Source of the DNA: a bacterium
GTDB lineage: Bacteria; Oederibacteriota; JAAXVQ01; JAUVAV01
Direction of reading: 5' to 3'
DNA length: 64,000 bases
Assembly (NCBI GenBank): GCA_021108215.1
Contig: JAIORK010000049.1
Location: 62,001 to 126,000, forward strand
The notes under the pieces are model-generated. The model was not told the origin of the DNA. It did no database searches and saw only the letters and a list, made by a program, of their open reading frames with translations. This document shows positions 59,445 through 64,000 of this stretch, piece by piece (within the stretch, counting starts at the first letter, position 1; the number at the start of each line of letters is the position of its first letter). The position numbers and the translations under genes were made by a program.

Positions 59445-61249
59445 CAGGCATAATCCCGTTTGAATATTTTATCCAATTCATTCCATTTAAGTCTGAATAG
59501 AAAAGGTCGGCCGTGCGGACACGTCGGGAGTCCGGGCAATGCCAATGCCTGAGAAACCAGATGATGCATGGTCTCTGCTTGCATACGTTCACCGGCTTTC
59601 ACAGCTGCTTTGCAGGCCATCTGATGCAGTGTTTTTTCCCGCAGTGACTCCCGGGACTGCTTCCGGCCGGTCTCCAGGATTCCATCCAGCACTTCTTTCA
59701 CCAGTTTGATCAAATTCGCTGCCGGAAGAGCTGCCGGCTGGGTCTGAATGGTAAACGTATTTTTACCAAATACACTGATTTCCAAACCCAACTCACTAAA
59801 AAAATCCAAATAATTTTCTAAAATCGCGGTTTGGGATGCTGAGCATTCAAAGGTAAGCGGCAAGAGCAGACTTTGCCGGGGAAAAACACTATCAGCTTCC
59901 AAAAACTTTTCATACAAAATCCGTTCATGCGCAGCATGCTGATCAATCAGCATAAACCCTACTTGATCTTGGGCTGCGATATATGTTTTTCCGACTTGGC
60001 CGATGATCCGCAGCTCTTGGGAATCATCTCCCGGCGAGGGTTCTTTATGTGTTTTTTCCGGCAACTTGGTAAAATCATCCCCCTGTGTTTTGGGATGGCG
60101 ATGCAGGTAGGTTGCCACAGATTCTTTGACCTTGCCGGCAGACCACCCCAATTTCAACGATTCATTCGTATGAGAATACCGCGATGAGTGCGCCGGGCCG
60201 GTTTCATTGACCAGATCCAGGACACGTCCTCCGGAAAGGTCACCGGTTTTTAATTTTTCCCGCAGCGTACGGTAGACAAAATCATGGATCGCTTTTTCAT
60301 CGCGCAGCCGCACTTCGCGTTTTGCCGGATGAACATTCACATCCACCAAATGTCCGGGCATTTCAAAAAAAAGAAACGTTACAGGAAAACGCCCTTCAGG
60401 TATCAAAGTCCGATACGCCTGGATGACCGCATGCGCAATTCCCCGGTGATCAACCGGGCGTTGATTTATAAAAAAGCGCATTCCCTGACGCGTATTTTTA
60501 TGGTCTCCGACTCCGCCGATACTGCCCCGCATCCAGATACCACCGGCTTCACCCTCAATGTCCAGCATTTCGCGGGGTAAACTTTTTCCATAAACAGCAT
60601 AGAGTCGCTCTTGCATCTTTTTTGTTTTCGGACAATGAAACAGCTCTCGCTGGTCCACCAAAAGACGAAAGCGAATTTCCGGGTTGGCCAATGCTGCCAG
60701 TTCTACGGCTTGGATCGCATGGGTTTGTTCGGTGTTTTTTGATTTCATAAAATGTTTTCTTGCCGGTGTATTAAAAAACAGGTCCTGCACGATTAAATCA
60801 GTCCCCACCGTACAGGCAACTGGTTTTTCCAGGATGACGCACCCGCCTTCCAAGTTTAACTGGAGACCGATCTCCTGAAGCCGGGTGCTGGTTTTCATTT
60901 CAATTCGCGACACCGATGCAATGGATGGCAATGCTTCACCGCGAAATCCAAATGTATTGATTTTTTCCAGATCCTGCGCAGCTTTTATCTTGCTGGTGGC
61001 ATGACGTGAAAAGGCAAGGACGGCGTCCTCCGGTACCATGCCATCCCCGTCATCTGTAACCCGGATCATTTTCATCCCCGCCTCTTTGAGTTCGACGGTA
61101 ATGATTTCGGCTTTCGCATCCACCGCATTTTCCACGAGTTCTTTCACCACGGACGCAGGACGCTCAACCACCTCCCCGGCAGCAATAAGGTTGGCAACTT
61201 CACTGGAGAGTAATGAAATTTTAGTACTGATATCTTGTGATGCCATCAT
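59444..61249 (-). CDS. mutL: DNA mismatch repair protein MutL
   Basis: A 601-residue protein. The GHKL ATPase motifs read ELVENAVDAKAEII, DDGDGMV and TFGFRGEALPSI. The C-terminal endonuclease motif is DQHAAHERILYE (about residues 430-445), so this is the nicking type of MutL found in bacteria without MutH. GGAAGGAAGAAA precedes the ATG. No mutS is present in the window. It forms an operon with miaA and lies 23 bases after the glycosyltransferase gene. Confidence 0.97.
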   Translation of the reverse strand: MMASQDISTKISLLSSEVANLIAAGEVVERPASVVKELVENAVDAKAEIITVELKEAGMKMIRVTDDGDGMVPEDAVLAFSRHATSKIKAAQDLEKINTFGFRGEALPSIASVSRIEMKTSTRLQEIGLQLNLEGGCVILEKPVACTVGTDLIVQDLFFNTPARKHFMKSKNTEQTHAIQAVELAALANPEIRFRLLVDQRELFHCPKTKKMQERLYAVYGKSLPREMLDIEGEAGGIWMRGSIGGVGDHKNTRQGMRFFINQRPVDHRGIAHAVIQAYRTLIPEGRFPVTFLFFEMPGHLVDVNVHPAKREVRLRDEKAIHDFVYRTLREKLKTGDLSGGRVLDLVNETGPAHSSRYSHTNESLKLGWSAGKVKESVATYLHRHPKTQGDDFTKLPEKTHKEPSPGDDSQELRIIGQVGKTYIAAQDQVGFMLIDQHAAHERILYEKFLEADSVFPRQSLLLPLTFECSASQTAILENYLDFFSELGLEISVFGKNTFTIQTQPAALPAANLIKLVKEVLDGILETGRKQSRESLREKTLHQMACKAAVKAGERMQAETMHHLVSQALALPGLPTCPHGRPFLFRLKWNELDKIFKRDYA

Positions 61250-61272
61250 TTTCTTCCTTCCATTGTTATTGC

Positions 61273-63375
61273 TTAATGCCGATATTGCACCGGCGGCGGC
61301 GGCGGCGGTGGTTGGTAGTGCTGATAGTGATGATATTGTACCGGCGGCGGTGGTGGTTGATGGTGCTGGTAATGATAGTATTGCACCGGCGGCGGTTGGT
61401 AGGGCCGGTAATGCATCGGTGGTTGTGACGGTCTATTTCGATAAACCGGCAAGCGGCCTTTGGAATTGAAATGGGTATCATCTCCGGCTTGAGATACATC
61501 CACAACAAACAACGCAGCTTCCCTTTTTTGAAAAATAGTATCGCGTATATCCCGGCAATTTTCCGCCAATGCCGGGTCCAGAGCTGCCGCCTGCGCCATT
61601 GCCCTGTCCCCTCTGTCATCCTGACCCGCCCAATAGCAGGTCATGCCAAGATTGTAATACAACCAGGGATTTTTATCATCATACGAAATGGCTGCCACGC
61701 GTTTTTTAAGCGCAAGTGCATAATGCTTCGTGGCTGTCAGGACATTGGCATAAAGGGTCAGGATTTCTTCATCATCCCGCTGCTTACGATATGCCGCTTC
61801 CACAGAGTAGAGTGCCTGCGCATACAACCCTATTTCCAAAAGTGCACCGGCATGCAAGCGAAGTAACTGCGCGTTTCCCGGAAGATAGTCCAGGGCTTTT
61901 TTGAATTCTTTGGCGGCTTCCATATAATTTTCCTGATTCATGAATTGATTCCCAAAATCACTATGCGCGGTGGCACGATGGTAATTTTGTTCATCCTTTT
62001 CCAAAATCCCAATTTGGGTGATCCCGAGTAAAAGCAGCCAGACGGTAACCGGCAGTATGATGGTTTGCCATTGCTGTTGCCGCAGTCGCACAAAAAATGA
62101 ATTCAACGCGACTCCTGAAAAAAGAAAAAATACCGGCATAATTGCAAAGCGGTTTTCAGAAGAAACGACCGTCCCCACATTAGTGAGCAGTACCACGAAA
62201 AAAAGTCCGTACCAGGGCAGCAATTGTTTCCAGCGCCGACGCATCCAAAGCATCCCGATTACACCCAAGGGAAATACCACAGCAAAAGAAACCCAAGGCC
62301 ACCGCAAAACGCCCACACGCTCGCGTACACTATAATAATTCAGACTGGTGGTATATTCGTAGTGATTGAAAAACATCAATAATTTATCCACTATGATCTT
62401 TTTCCAATGATCTTTGTCGGACATAATCTCCCGCCAGGTCTGCCAAAACCAAAACCGATTTGATTCTCCATACGTCATGGGTCGATTCGTCATCTGTTCC
62501 GCCCGTTCTTTAAAATACGGAATCTTTTTTTTTGCTGAAAATTTCATAGGGTCCAAGGGTTTATGAAAACCCGTGGCTTGCCGTGCATTCCCAAGATAAA
62601 AATTCACACCCCCTTGCCCCGTAGTGAGCATGAGCTCGTTAAGTATGCTGTAATTCCGTATGGTTGCAGGTGAAATCATGACGAGCATACTGCCCAACAG
62701 CAAAACACTTTTGAAAACTTGTTTGCGCCATTGACTCTGCGCAGCGTGATGCAAACCTATCCAGACCACCAAGGGAAAAACCATCCAAATACTCGCCGGT
62801 CGCGTCAGTACCGCCATCCCCAGCAAAGCTCCCGGCAAACACCAGACCCATGGCGATGTTTGGCGCAATGCCCAATAGGCGGATGCCAGCACCAATAGCA
62901 TAAACAAGTGAATCAGCGAGACGGCCAGCAATGTTCCGGCATAAAAAAGTCCCATTCCGTAAAACGCATTCAAGCCTGCCGCAATCAGGGCTACCGGACG
63001 GTTAAACAGGTGCTTGCCCAGCAAGAATAAAACAACACTGGAAAATACACCCATTACCATTTGAACAACAATAACCGCCAAAGGTTGAATCCCTGCCAAC
63101 CGGTAAACCAGGGCGATTAAAAAGGAGTAAAAGGGCGAATCGGTATACACGCCGGTTCCTAAAATTTCCCCTCCGAGAATGGATTTTGCCCATTGGTGAT
63201 AATGATCTGAAGTGCCGATCGGCTGAAAAAAAAGATCATTTGAAAAGACCTGCCGAAAAAAGAAGAGTTGAACCGCCAAACTCACAAACACCACGGCACC
63301 CAGCAGCCAAATATCCCTGCGGCCAACTTGTGGTTTCATTCGCGATAAAAACTGTATCATTCTATTTTCTAACAT
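61273..63375 (-). CDS. Family-39-type membrane glycosyltransferase with C-terminal TPRs and Pro/His/Tyr-rich tail
   Basis: A 700-residue protein. The first 450 residues carry about ten membrane segments of the PMT_2/ArnT-like type (LLGAVVFVSLAVQLFFF, PFYSFLIALVYRLAG, LIHLFMLLVLASAYWAL, LLGMAVLTRPASIW); SDHYHQWAKSILGGEILGT is the extracytoplasmic loop with the acidic residue. Three or four TPRs follow (DFGNQFMNQENYMEAAKEF, HAGALLEIGLYAQALYSVEA, PWLYYNLGMTCYWAGQDDRG). Family members transfer sugars from polyprenyl-phosphate donors to proteins or lipids. The final 60 residues are a tandem Pro/His/Tyr repeat. GGGAATGG precedes the ATG. Confidence 0.85.
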   Translation of the reverse strand: MLENRMIQFLSRMKPQVGRRDIWLLGAVVFVSLAVQLFFFRQVFSNDLFFQPIGTSDHYHQWAKSILGGEILGTGVYTDSPFYSFLIALVYRLAGIQPLAVIVVQMVMGVFSSVVLFLLGKHLFNRPVALIAAGLNAFYGMGLFYAGTLLAVSLIHLFMLLVLASAYWALRQTSPWVWCLPGALLGMAVLTRPASIWMVFPLVVWIGLHHAAQSQWRKQVFKSVLLLGSMLVMISPATIRNYSILNELMLTTGQGGVNFYLGNARQATGFHKPLDPMKFSAKKKIPYFKERAEQMTNRPMTYGESNRFWFWQTWREIMSDKDHWKKIIVDKLLMFFNHYEYTTSLNYYSVRERVGVLRWPWVSFAVVFPLGVIGMLWMRRRWKQLLPWYGLFFVVLLTNVGTVVSSENRFAIMPVFFLFSGVALNSFFVRLRQQQWQTIILPVTVWLLLLGITQIGILEKDEQNYHRATAHSDFGNQFMNQENYMEAAKEFKKALDYLPGNAQLLRLHAGALLEIGLYAQALYSVEAAYRKQRDDEEILTLYANVLTATKHYALALKKRVAAISYDDKNPWLYYNLGMTCYWAGQDDRGDRAMAQAAALDPALAENCRDIRDTIFQKREAALFVVDVSQAGDDTHFNSKGRLPVYRNRPSQPPMHYRPYQPPPVQYYHYQHHQPPPPPVQYHHYQHYQPPPPPPPVQYRH
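61276..61420 (-). repeat. Tandem repeat encoding the PPPVQYHHYQ-type tail
   Basis: Units translating as PPPVQYxHYQHxQP recur three to four times, with Pro runs of three to seven residues. The unit length varies in steps of one proline codon, which suggests repeat instability in the run of GGC/GGT codons. Confidence 0.8.
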
Positions 63376-63393
63376 TAAACCATTCCCTGCCGG

Positions 63394-64000
63394 TTACCAG
63401 TGATAGGAAATTTCCACGCGCCCACCGCCGGGTAGCCAGGCAACCGAAACGCCCATGGCGTCTTGCCGGTCGACCAAGTAACCTTCATTTCCTGTAATAT
63501 AAATTTGTTCTTCAAAATAGGAGGTCAGGATTGTGGCCGCAGCCCAGGCAGTAAAAAAACCGCCGGCTTCCCACCAGTTTTGATTAATGGCCTGACCAAC
63601 ACCGGGAACCATTGATGCCATACCGGTCCACATCGCAGCGGTCCGGTCGTGGTTTTGGGCATACTGTTTGTTCGTGGCATGCAGCATGGCGTAAGTCATG
63701 ATGCCGTTACGGAGTAATAGTGAAGAAAAATAAAGCGGCATAAACGATTCAGCACCGGTTTGCTTCTTCCGGGTAAATTCCAGTTGGCGGACTGTTCCAA
63801 ATGACACGGTGGCGGCCAGGAGCAGCAAACTGCCTTGAAGATAATCCTGATTGATCATCTGCCCGGCACCGGGGAGCAAAGAGGCGGCACCAATCCAATA
63901 GGCCTCTTGATCCTCGCGTCCCCGGTCCATCGCAGTCAGCATGGCTTCACAGGTTGCATAGCGCTTGAGTAAAAAAAACGTCCCTTCGTGCAACAGACGC
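63394..64000 (-). CDS. Membrane protein with two DUF5683-like PGxGQ motifs, 5' end outside the window
   Basis: At least 202 codons are open to the right edge. Two related blocks are seen: WIGAASLLPGAGQMINQDYL followed by a hydrophobic helix, and WTGMASMVPGVGQAINQNWW followed by another. PGxGQ-x2-N with an adjoining helix is the DUF5683/TM2-like pattern of small membrane proteins. The remaining C-terminus (GVSVAWLPGGGRVEISYHW) is strand-like and ends in an aromatic residue, like an outer-membrane strand. The true start lies beyond 64000; TTG 63991-63993 is only an internal alternative. Confidence 0.7.
   Translation of the reverse strand, partial: RLLHEGTFFLLKRYATCEAMLTAMDRGREDQEAYWIGAASLLPGAGQMINQDYLQGSLLLLAATVSFGTVRQLEFTRKKQTGAESFMPLYFSSLLLRNGIMTYAMLHATNKQYAQNHDRTAAMWTGMASMVPGVGQAINQNWWEAGGFFTAWAAATILTSYFEEQIYITGNEGYLVDRQDAMGVSVAWLPGGGRVEISYHW

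Overview
The window looks like a bacterial chromosome segment of moderate GC from a Gram-negative, probably uncultivated lineage. It carries an outer-membrane barrel protein, lipoproteins with lipoboxes and C-terminal sorting-type domains. The strongest lineage clue is one reading frame that stays open from 21203 to the left edge (at least 7067 codons). Giant genes of this kind are a known hallmark of Omnitrophota, and the N-terminal domain and domain mixture fit that group. The phylum call is an inference, not a proof.

Layout. 1-21203 (minus): one giant multidomain gene with its own promoter. In order it carries a DLHxNxEVQ-type N-terminal domain, a pyruvate-phosphate-dikinase-like module with the phospho-His motif, a kinase-like fold, two membrane-anchored HEIYEA metallopeptidase-like modules, a PPP-type metallophosphoesterase, a second degenerate kinase-like module, a trehalose-synthase-like GT4 domain, membrane segments, a full alpha-glucan phosphorylase-like domain with its PLP-lysine motif, an internal duplication, and a histidine-kinase-ATPase/GAF-like tail. 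21457-25786 (minus): redox and gluconeogenic core genes (nfnB, nfnA, pckG). 25897-33680 (plus): a tandemly repeated cassette of a delta-60 repeat surface protein plus a small STAS-like protein; the third copy is truncated. 33815-41466 (minus): an outer-membrane peptidase/propeller/barrel protein (frameshifted), sppA, a hypothetical gene, prfB with its programmed frameshift, and a sigma/anti-sigma pair. 41954-54108: mostly minus-strand cell-envelope and housekeeping genes (lipoproteins, TPR, GH71/99-like hydrolase, glutaredoxin, mscS, rnd, YkgJ-type, HEAT protein, malQ). 54349-57409 (plus): pheT, a ZapB-like coiled coil and zapA. 58506-64000 (minus): miaA, mutL, a family-39-type glycosyltransferase with TPRs, and a membrane protein cut by the edge.

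Dispersed repeats. Three unrelated palindromic families lie in the gaps. (i) Three 139-160 bp ERIC-like elements share a core, but their stem arms differ between copies while remaining self-complementary; all four stem mismatches seen become G-U wobbles on the minus strand. (ii) A 28-bp perfect palindrome occurs four times, with compensated changes and an apparent empty site. (iii) A multi-hairpin element is translated in frame at the start of the HEAT-repeat gene. A fourth, larger inverted repeat lies at 58151-58306.

Functional reading. Several genes touch alpha-glucan or sugar-phosphate metabolism: the TreT-like and phosphorylase-like domains of the giant protein, malQ, the PPDK-like domain, pckG and the GH71/99-like enzyme. 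Others belong to envelope biogenesis and surface display. No tRNA, rRNA, CRISPR array or insertion-sequence transposase was recognised.
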